The notes below the pieces were generated by a model. The model saw only the letters and a list, made by a program, of their open reading frames with translations, was not told where the DNA came from and searched no databases. Made by a program: the position numbers and the translations under genes. Below, in pieces: positions 14,503-20,572 of a DNA stretch of 20,572 nucleotides (positions are counted from its first letter, which is position 1; the number at the start of each line of letters is the position of its first letter). This stretch comes from Caryophanales bacterium UBA2753 (GTDB taxonomy: Bacteria; Bacillota_I; Bacilli_A; RFN20; CAG-826). The DNA lies in NCBI GenBank assembly GCA_002353275.1, contig DEJH01000022.1, forward strand, positions 1 to 20,572. The letters are read 5' to 3'.

Positions 14503-17352
14503 ATGAAAAGGAAATTTTTCTCTTTATTGACCTTATCAATGGTCTTTTTTATGGTTAGTTGTACTAACGGTAATGTTGATCCAGGAAGTAACCCTCCTTC
14601 TCCTCCAGACCCAGAAGAACCTGTTGCGGTAACTGGAATTTCTTTTGATGTTGACTCACTAAATTTGGAAGTTGGAGATTTTTATCAATTAGGAATTACT
14701 GTTTCTCCATCTAACGCAACTAATAAGGCTTTTACTATCGGAAGTAGTAAAAATAGAGTTGCCACAGTTTCAAAAGAAGGATATGTCACAGCTGTTAGTG
14801 AAGGAGAGTGTGAGATCATCGCTACAACGGTTGATGGTTCCTATCAAGCGATTTGTTTTGTTGACGTTAGTGATCCAGTTATTGAAACCGATATCCCAGT
14901 TAGCTCAATCACTATCAGTCAAACAAGTTTAACTCTTTTTGAAGGAGAAACGTTTACATTAAGTTTCACAATTGAACCAACAGACGCCACAAACAAAAAC
15001 GTTGTTTGGTCATCTGATAATGAAGAAGTTGCGAGAGTTGATGCTGGTAAAATTACTGCTCTTAAAGATGGAACTTGTAATATTACCGTGAGATCAGTTG
15101 ATGGAAACTATACTTCTTCATGTTCTTTAACTGTTAACAAAAAGCAAGACGATCAAGAAGATCTTCCTACTATTGACTATGTCAAAGTGTTCGCTGATGT
15201 CACCGAATATAATCATATTTATGCTTGGGTTGGTAGTGGCTCAGAAGTCAACAAACTTTGTGGAGAATGGCCAGGTTCAAATCTAAATCAATATGATTCT
15301 GAATGGTTCACATATGAATTCCATGACTATACATCTTTTAATGTTATCTTTAATGATGGAGCAGGTTATCAAACTAGTGATTTAAGCATTTCTGCTCCTG
15401 GATATTATTGGTGTAGAAATCAACGTTTATACAATAAAAAGCCTGGTGAAGGGGCAGGAGATATGCCTATTGGTAATTTCGAAGTTGTTAATAGCGCAAA
15501 AGATTATACCGAATTACCAGCAGTTAAAAATTACAATAAGGGATTAGTTTTAGATAAATATAAAGGCTTACGTGATGATTTCCGTGATGAAACCATCTAT
15601 TTTGCAATGACTACTCGTTTTTATGATGGTGACTCTTCTAATAACAGAAGATGCTGGGATGGAAGAAACAATAGCAGTGTTGATCCAGAATGGAGAGGAG
15701 ACTTCAAAGGTTTAATCGAAAAGATGGATTATATCAAAGCCCTTGGTTTTACTGCGATTTGGATTACTCCGGTTGTTAAAAATGCTTCAGGATATGATTA
15801 TCATGGATATCACGCGATTAATTTTTCTGAAGTTGACCCACGTTATGAAAGTGAAGATGTCGCTTTTATTGATGTAATTAAAGAAGCTCATAAGCGAGAT
15901 ATGAAAATTGTTCTTGATGTGGTTTTTAACCACACCTGTAACTATGGAGAAGAAAACCTCTTCCCAATGTTTACTTATGATCCTAAAAATAACGCCACTT
16001 ATAGTGGATTAACTCCTTCTACTTATTATCCTCTTCTTCCAGCAAATTATTCTTCAATGAACGGGACCGCTCAATTTAACGCTCGTCTTGATTTTATGAA
16101 GAATAGTAGTGATGGCTATAACATCTATCACCACGAGAAAAACATGGATTATGAGAAATATATCGAGCAAACCGGTTCAATGGCGGGAGATTGCATTGAT
16201 TTAAATACTGAAAATCCAACCGTCGCTAACTATTTAGTAGACACTTATGGTGAATTCATTCGTATGGGAGTTGATGCCTTTAGAATTGATACGATGAAAC
16301 ATATCTCTCGATTAACTTTTAATAAATATATTTGGCCAGGATTATATGCGATTGCTGAAAAATGTGGAAATACTGGTTTCTATATGTTTGGCGAAGTTTG
16401 TAACCGTGTCCGTGGAGTTTGGAATCACGATATTGCCGCTGATAGCGCCCCTTTCTATACCTGGAAAGAAAACAAAGAATATGAATGGGGAGATAGAAAA
16501 ACTAACGAACAATCAACATTACAAAATTGGAATGATAATGTTTCTCCAACTAATCAGCCATCAAGCGATAATGCATATTTAAGAGATGGATATACTTATC
16601 ACACCCCAGATCATTCAAGAAGTAGTGGTAATGGTGTGATTGATTTTGCGATGCATTGGAATTTCCAACACGCCTCTGATTCATATCGAGTAGCAAGAGA
16701 TAACGATAGTGCTTATAACGATGCAACATATAATGTTGTATATGTGGATTCTCATGACTATGGACCTGATGGAATTGAAAAAGTGAGATATAACCAAGGC
16801 ACTGATGCATGGAGAGAAAATATGTCATTGATGTTTACTTTCCGTGGCGTTCCTTGTTTATATTATGGTTCGGAAATCGAATTCAAAAAAGGAATGACGA
16901 TTGATGAAGGACCAAACATCGCTTTAGAAAATTCTGGAAGAGCTTATTTTGGCGAACACTTACAGGGAGAAGTTAAAGCGACTGACTTCGGTGAATATAC
17001 CGCTAGTGGAACAGTTAGAGAAACGTTAAATTACACTTTAGCTCAACATGTTAGACAACTTAATAAAATTAGATTAAAAGTCCCAGCTTTAAGAAGAGGA
17101 CAATACACTGGTGGAGACAATATGTCATTTGTCAGAAGATATACCAAAGGTAATATTGATTCTCTAGCGGTTGTCGCTATCTCTCAAGGAGCCTCTTTCT
17201 CTAACCTTCCAAATGGAACATATGTTGATTTGATAAGCGGTAAACGCGTTAACGTTAACGGAACACTTAATATCAATATTAGTGGTCAAGGAAGTATTGC
17301 GATTTACGTTTTAGAAAATAGCTATACGGGAACATTAACAAAAATCAGTTAA
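14503..17352 (+). CDS. Surface lipoprotein alpha-amylase (GH13) with Ig-like and starch-binding modules
   Basis: A 949-residue secreted enzyme that should cut alpha-1,4-glucans outside the cell. A lipoprotein signal ends in MVSC (Cys20 is the lipid anchor), followed by a Pro-rich spacer. Two Ig-like BIG2 domains follow (about 41-125 and 130-214), then a CBM26-like starch-binding module (about 222-315, with WPGSNL) and a GH13 barrel from about 360. All four catalytic regions are intact: DVVFNH (472-477), FRID with nucleophile D596, GE with acid/base E631 and YVDSHD (747-752). A C-terminal beta domain closes the protein. There is no ribosome binding site before the ATG; AAGGA lies just inside the gene. 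The gene interrupts the usual hemW-hrcA neighbourhood and has its own terminator. Confidence 0.92.
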   Translation: MKRKFFSLLTLSMVFFMVSCTNGNVDPGSNPPSPPDPEEPVAVTGISFDVDSLNLEVGDFYQLGITVSPSNATNKAFTIGSSKNRVATVSKEGYVTAVSEGECEIIATTVDGSYQAICFVDVSDPVIETDIPVSSITISQTSLTLFEGETFTLSFTIEPTDATNKNVVWSSDNEEVARVDAGKITALKDGTCNITVRSVDGNYTSSCSLTVNKKQDDQEDLPTIDYVKVFADVTEYNHIYAWVGSGSEVNKLCGEWPGSNLNQYDSEWFTYEFHDYTSFNVIFNDGAGYQTSDLSISAPGYYWCRNQRLYNKKPGEGAGDMPIGNFEVVNSAKDYTELPAVKNYNKGLVLDKYKGLRDDFRDETIYFAMTTRFYDGDSSNNRRCWDGRNNSSVDPEWRGDFKGLIEKMDYIKALGFTAIWITPVVKNASGYDYHGYHAINFSEVDPRYESEDVAFIDVIKEAHKRDMKIVLDVVFNHTCNYGEENLFPMFTYDPKNNATYSGLTPSTYYPLLPANYSSMNGTAQFNARLDFMKNSSDGYNIYHHEKNMDYEKYIEQTGSMAGDCIDLNTENPTVANYLVDTYGEFIRMGVDAFRIDTMKHISRLTFNKYIWPGLYAIAEKCGNTGFYMFGEVCNRVRGVWNHDIAADSAPFYTWKENKEYEWGDRKTNEQSTLQNWNDNVSPTNQPSSDNAYLRDGYTYHTPDHSRSSGNGVIDFAMHWNFQHASDSYRVARDNDSAYNDATYNVVYVDSHDYGPDGIEKVRYNQGTDAWRENMSLMFTFRGVPCLYYGSEIEFKKGMTIDEGPNIALENSGRAYFGEHLQGEVKATDFGEYTASGTVRETLNYTLAQHVRQLNKIRLKVPALRRGQYTGGDNMSFVRRYTKGNIDSLAVVAISQGASFSNLPNGTYVDLISGKRVNVNGTLNINISGQGSIAIYVLENSYTGTLTKIS

Positions 17353-17376
17353 AATTATTCAAATATCTAACGAAAT

Positions 17377-17401
17377 AAGGTGCCAAAAAAGCATCTTTTT
17401 T
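17377..17401 (+). terminator. Intrinsic terminator after the amylase gene
   Basis: AAGGTGC (17377-17383) pairs with GCATCTT (17391-17397), including one G-U pair, around a 7-nt A-rich loop, and a run of six T follows. It lies 24 nt after the stop and insulates the heat-shock operon from upstream transcription. Confidence 0.75.
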
Positions 17402-17427
17402 CAAATTTTACAAAGTAAATAAAATTT

Positions 17428-17454
17428 TTAGCACTTTTGTGTTGACAGTGCTAA
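17428..17454. promoter_or_regulatory. CIRCE operator 1 (HrcA binding site)
   Basis: TTAGCACTT-N9-CAGTGCTAA differs from the CIRCE consensus (TTAGCACTC-N9-GAGTGCTAA) at one base per arm, leaving the two-fold repeat TTAGCACT / cAGTGCTAA. Its right arm contains the last bases of the -35 hexamer TTGACA, so bound HrcA would block RNA polymerase directly. Confidence 0.85.
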
Positions 17455-17469
17455 CGCTTTAGTTATAAT
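17442..17469 (+). promoter_or_regulatory. Promoter of the hrcA-grpE-dnaK operon
   Basis: A consensus TTGACA (17442-17447) and TATAAT (17464-17469) with 16-nt spacing, the strongest promoter in the window. The start is expected near 17476. The -35 lies in CIRCE 1 and the start point lies in CIRCE 2. Confidence 0.88.
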
Positions 17470-17473
17470 AGAA

Positions 17474-17500
17474 TTAGCACTTGAAAAAGTGGAGTGCCAA
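17474..17500. promoter_or_regulatory. CIRCE operator 2 (HrcA binding site)
   Basis: TTAGCACTT-N9-GAGTGCCAA, a near-consensus CIRCE with exact 9-nt spacing, covers the predicted transcription start and ends 2 nt before the hrcA Shine-Dalgarno (17503-17508). It would also form a hairpin at the 5' end of the mRNA. Confidence 0.92.
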
Positions 17501-17513
17501 AAAGGAGGCCAAG

Positions 17514-18551
17514 ATGTCCCTAACACGAAGTGAAATGATTCTTAAGATGATTGTGGAATACTTCATTAGAACGGCTGAGCCAGTTGGAAGTCAAACATTA
17601 ATCGATGAATATAATCTTCCTTATAGTAGTGCGACAATCAGAAATGAAATGTCCGCTCTTGAGAAGATGGGTTATATCGAAAAACCTCATACGAGCGCAG
17701 GGCGCGTTCCTTCTTCTAAAGGATATGAATATTACTGCAAGCACCTACGTGAGAAACAAGTGAGTGATGACTTACGTTATTCCTTGCAATCCGTTCTTGA
17801 TAGCAAAATTCAATCGGTAGAAGAAGTGATTAAAAGAAGCTGCGAAATCATCTCTCACATGACTAACCTCGTCAGTGTTGTCATGGGTCCTGAAGAAAAA
17901 GCGGAACATCTCGCTTCTATTCAACTAATACCAATTAATGGAAATACGATTACCGCAATCTTTGTTACTGATAAGGGTTACGTGGAAAATAAGACATTTA
18001 TTCTCGATGAGAATATTAAATCAGAAGAAATCGTTAAATGTGTTGAATTATTAAACGCTCGACTTAAAGGTACTCCAATTAATGACTTAGTGGAGAAGAT
18101 GGAAGGATTAAAACCAGTTTTATCCGATTATATCGTTTCTCATGATGTGGTCTATCAAGCGATTCTTGAATCTCTATTAAGATTTGCAGGCGATCGACTC
18201 TCATTATATGGAAAAGAAGAATTATTCAACCATCCAGAATTCAAAAACGATACTGAAGCGTTAATGAAAGTGATGCACTTACTCGATAATGCTTCTCTTC
18301 TTAGAAAAGCTGATTATCAAATTAGTGATGGAGAAGAAACCGCAGTTAATATTGGAGAGGTTGAAGGCAATCCCGATGTCTCTCTAGTCACTGCAAAAAT
18401 TAAAATTGGCCCTGATAGTGAAAATACCATCACCTTAGTTGGACCAAAGAGAATGGACTATGATAAAGCACTTAGTGCTCTAGAATATCTGAGTGAAGAA
18501 TTAGACAAATATTTTAATGACAAAGGAGGAAATGCTGATGGCGGAAAATAA
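17514..18551 (+). CDS. hrcA: Heat-inducible transcription repressor HrcA
   Basis: HrcA represses the class I heat-shock genes by binding CIRCE. The protein has 345 residues: an N-terminal winged helix (about 1-75) with the family signature EPVGSQTL, SSATIRNEMSALEKMGYIEKPHTSAGRVPSSKGYEYY, then the GAF-like dimerisation core and a C-terminal part ending in the DYDKALSALEYLSEEL segment. I chose ATG 17514, 5 nt after AGGAGG. The TTG at 17481 lies inside CIRCE 2 and would add 11 implausible residues. It is the first gene of its own operon and is autoregulated through the two CIRCE sites. Its end overlaps grpE by 14 nt. Confidence 0.96.
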   Translation: MSLTRSEMILKMIVEYFIRTAEPVGSQTLIDEYNLPYSSATIRNEMSALEKMGYIEKPHTSAGRVPSSKGYEYYCKHLREKQVSDDLRYSLQSVLDSKIQSVEEVIKRSCEIISHMTNLVSVVMGPEEKAEHLASIQLIPINGNTITAIFVTDKGYVENKTFILDENIKSEEIVKCVELLNARLKGTPINDLVEKMEGLKPVLSDYIVSHDVVYQAILESLLRFAGDRLSLYGKEELFNHPEFKNDTEALMKVMHLLDNASLLRKADYQISDGEETAVNIGEVEGNPDVSLVTAKIKIGPDSENTITLVGPKRMDYDKALSALEYLSEELDKYFNDKGGNADGGK

Positions 18552-19098
18552 CGAAGAAGTTGTTAATAAAAAAGAGAAGAAGAAAGTTGAAAAACTCGCT
18601 GAAGAGGTTGAAAAGCTAAAAGCGGAAGTAGATCACTGGAAAAATGAATATTATCGAGCCTATGCCGATACTAAGAACTTAAGAAATTCAATCGAAAAGG
18701 ATTATAAAGAAGCTCTTAAATATCGTTCTGAAGGATTTATTGAAGAATTACTTCCAGTACTTGATAGCTTCCATATGGCTTTAGCTAATGAACCGACTGA
18801 TCCAGCACTTAAAAATTACTTAACTGGCTTCCAATATGTATATCGCAATCTCGTTTCCATCTTAGAAAATGAAGGTGTGACTGAAATATCTCCTAACGTT
18901 GGGGATATATTCGATCCACATTTGATGAATGCAGTGGACACAGAAGAAAAAGAACAAGAAAACGTTGTTCTAAAAATTTACGGAAAAGGTTTCAAACTTC
19001 ACGATCGTATCGTTAGACCAGCAATGGTTCAAGTGAGCGTTCGTAAAGTCGAAAATAAAGAAGAAAAAGAAGCACCACAAGATAAATGTGATGCATAG
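18538..19098 (+). CDS. grpE: GrpE, nucleotide exchange factor of DnaK
   Basis: GrpE releases ADP from DnaK and so drives the chaperone cycle. The protein has 186 residues: a charged Glu/Lys N-terminus and a long coiled coil (about 15-75), then the family core FIEELLPVLDSFHMAL and the C-terminal beta wing with GDIFDPHLMNAV and KGFKLHDRIVRPAMVQVSV. The start is ATG 18538, 8 nt after AGGAGG (18524-18529). The in-frame ATGs at 18517 and 18532 are upstream of, or too near, that site. The ribosome site lies inside the end of hrcA, so the two are tightly coupled. Confidence 0.96.
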   Translation: MAENNEEVVNKKEKKKVEKLAEEVEKLKAEVDHWKNEYYRAYADTKNLRNSIEKDYKEALKYRSEGFIEELLPVLDSFHMALANEPTDPALKNYLTGFQYVYRNLVSILENEGVTEISPNVGDIFDPHLMNAVDTEEKEQENVVLKIYGKGFKLHDRIVRPAMVQVSVRKVENKEEKEAPQDKCDA

Positions 19099-19112
19099 GA
19101 GGAAAATAAATT

Positions 19113-20572
19113 ATGGCAAAAGAAATTATCTTAGGTATTGACCTTGGAACAACTAACTCAGTTGTTTCCTATTTACAAGCTGATGGAACAGTGAAAGTTA
19201 TCCCTTCCCCAGAAGGAACAATGACCACTCCATCTGTTGTTGCCTTCAAGGCAAGTGGTGAAGAAATTGTTGGTAACGCTGCAAAAAGACAAGCGATTAC
19301 TAACCCAGACACCGTCAGTTCTATTAAAAGAAAGATGGGTAGTGCAGAAAAAGTTCACATCAACTGTGTGAATAAAGATTTCACCCCACAAGAAATCTCA
19401 GCAAAAATTCTCGCATACATGAAAAAATATGCTGAAGCAAACATTGGACATAAAGTTGAAAAGGCAGTCATTACTGTCCCAGCTTACTTCAATGATGCTC
19501 AAAGACAAGCAACAAAAGACGCTGGTCAAATCGCTGGACTTGATGTTGTTCGTATTATTAACGAACCAACTGCAGCGGCTTTAGCCTATGGTTTACAAAC
19601 TGAAAAATCTGAAAAGATCTTAGTCTTTGACTTAGGTGGTGGTACATTCGATGTCTCTATCCTTGATATTGGTGATGGTACATTTGAAGTTGTTTCTACC
19701 GCTGGAGATAACCGTTTAGGTGGTGATGACTGGGATCAAGTCGTCGCTGATTACATCAAAGCGCAAATCAAGATTGAAAATAATGTCGATATTACCGACA
19801 AAGGTAGTTTACAAAGAATTAGAGAAGCTGCTGAAAAGGCAAAGATTGAATTATCTTCTTCCTTAGAAACAGTTGTTTCTCTCCCATTCATTTCTATGAC
19901 TGCTAATGGTCCTGTTAACTTTGAAACAACCTTAACAAGAGCAAAATTCCAAGACTTAACTAGACACCTCTTAAAGAGATGTGAAGAACCAGTTAGACGT
20001 GCCTTAAGCGATGCGAATATGAAACCAAGTGAACTCGATCAAGTTCTCTTAATTGGTGGATCTATCCGTATGCCTGCTGTTCAAGAATTAGTTGCTCAAT
20101 TAACTGGAAAGAAACCAAACTTATCTGTTAACCCAGATGAAGCTGTTTCTATCGGTGCTGCTTATCAAGGTGGTGTCGTCAGTGGTGATGTTAAGGACGT
20201 TGTCCTTCTCGATGTCACTCCATTAACTTTAGGTATTGAAACCTTAGGTGGAGTTCTCACCCCATTAATTAAGAGAAACACAACTATTCCAACCACTCAA
20301 AGCCAAGTCTTCTCAACTGCGGCAGATAATCAACCTGCAGTCGACATCATGGTCTATCAAGGCGAAAGACCAATGGCCCATGACAATAAACTCTTAGGTC
20401 ACTTCCAATTAACTGGTATTAAACCAGCTAGACGTGGTGAACCAAGAATTGAAGTTACTTTCTCAATCGATGTTAACGGTATTGTTAAAGTCTCTGCTAA
20501 AGACTTAGATACTCAAAAAGAACAAGAAATTACCATCACTGGTAGTAATGGTCTTTCTAAAGAAGATATCGA
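19113..20572 (+). CDS. dnaK: DnaK (Hsp70 chaperone), 3' end beyond the window
   Basis: The first 486 residues of the Hsp70 chaperone, in frame to the window edge. Visible are the ATPase start MAKEIILGIDLGTTNS, the linking segment VPAYFNDAQRQATKDAG, NEPTAAALAYG, FDLGGGTFDVSI and LIGGSIRMPAVQ (most DnaK have STR where this has SIR), then the VLLDVTPLTLGIET interdomain linker and the beta substrate-binding domain with QGERPMAHDNKLLG and DVNGIVKVSAKDL. The helical lid is cut off. AGGAGG (19097-19102) lies 10 nt before the ATG and overlaps the grpE stop. The region 25 residues longer in proteobacterial DnaK is absent, as in other Firmicutes. dnaJ is expected next. Confidence 0.98.
   Translation, partial: MAKEIILGIDLGTTNSVVSYLQADGTVKVIPSPEGTMTTPSVVAFKASGEEIVGNAAKRQAITNPDTVSSIKRKMGSAEKVHINCVNKDFTPQEISAKILAYMKKYAEANIGHKVEKAVITVPAYFNDAQRQATKDAGQIAGLDVVRIINEPTAAALAYGLQTEKSEKILVFDLGGGTFDVSILDIGDGTFEVVSTAGDNRLGGDDWDQVVADYIKAQIKIENNVDITDKGSLQRIREAAEKAKIELSSSLETVVSLPFISMTANGPVNFETTLTRAKFQDLTRHLLKRCEEPVRRALSDANMKPSELDQVLLIGGSIRMPAVQELVAQLTGKKPNLSVNPDEAVSIGAAYQGGVVSGDVKDVVLLDVTPLTLGIETLGGVLTPLIKRNTTIPTTQSQVFSTAADNQPAVDIMVYQGERPMAHDNKLLGHFQLTGIKPARRGEPRIEVTFSIDVNGIVKVSAKDLDTQKEQEITITGSNGLSKEDI

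Noticed and set aside
16550..16828. Minus-strand open frame rich in His and Tyr inside the amylase gene
   Set aside because: Out-of-frame shadow of a clear GH13 coding region; no ribosome site and biased composition.
17481..17513. Upstream TTG start for hrcA
   Set aside because: It lies inside CIRCE 2 and before the Shine-Dalgarno; ATG 17514 fits both the ribosome site and the family N-terminus.
1..20572. tRNA genes, insertion sequences, prophage parts or CRISPR arrays
   Set aside because: None seen: intergenic gaps are all under about 165 nt, with no cloverleaf, transposase or regularly spaced repeat.

Overview
The window is about 20.6 kb of AT-rich chromosome from a low-GC member of the Bacilli/Mollicutes side of the Firmicutes, probably an asporogenous, uncultured RF39- or Acholeplasma-like lineage. 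Three things point there. The backbone order comEA-comEC-holA-rpsT ... lepA-hemW-hrcA-grpE-dnaK is the one found in Bacillus subtilis. Promoters (TTGACA/TATAAT), Shine-Dalgarno sites (AGGAGG) and HrcA/CIRCE control are Firmicutes-type. TGA is a stop codon (comEA, comEC and the Fic-like gene end in TGA), so this is the standard code and not a mycoplasma code. The genus cannot be told from the sequence alone.

Region 1 (1-3618, plus strand) is the DNA-uptake pair comEA and comEC, overlapping by 4 nt, followed by holA (DNA polymerase III delta). comEB, which sits between comEA and comEC in B. subtilis, is absent. Region 2 (3619-6447, minus strand) holds rpsT, whose stop codon abuts that of holA, a large acyl-activating enzyme with its own C-terminal acyl-carrier domain, and a YfcE-type phosphoesterase. 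Region 3 (6523-11644, plus) holds fmt, a RecB-type nuclease fused to a DinG/XPD helicase, and lepA. B. subtilis has the sporulation genes gpr and spoIIP between rpsT and lepA; here they are replaced by the acyl-activating, phosphoesterase, fmt and helicase genes. Region 4 (11734-14454, plus) is a compact operon of a Fic-fold protein with a destroyed active site, a small one-pass membrane protein and hemW. Region 5 (14503-17401) is a surface lipoprotein alpha-amylase with Ig-like and starch-binding modules and its own terminator. Region 6 (17428-20572) is the heat-shock operon hrcA-grpE-dnaK under a promoter bracketed by two CIRCE operators; dnaK runs off the end.

Most of the window is housekeeping: protein synthesis (rpsT, fmt, lepA), replication (holA), protein folding (hrcA/grpE/dnaK) and a HemW-type radical-SAM protein. 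The lineage-specific material sits at the junctions of the conserved order. The points most worth a second look are the Fic-like protein that has lost both its catalytic and its inhibitory motif, the acyl-activating enzyme fused to its carrier domain, the rpsT terminator hidden inside the holA coding sequence, the double CIRCE promoter, and promoters placed so close to holA, fmt and lepA that their mRNAs should have almost no leader.
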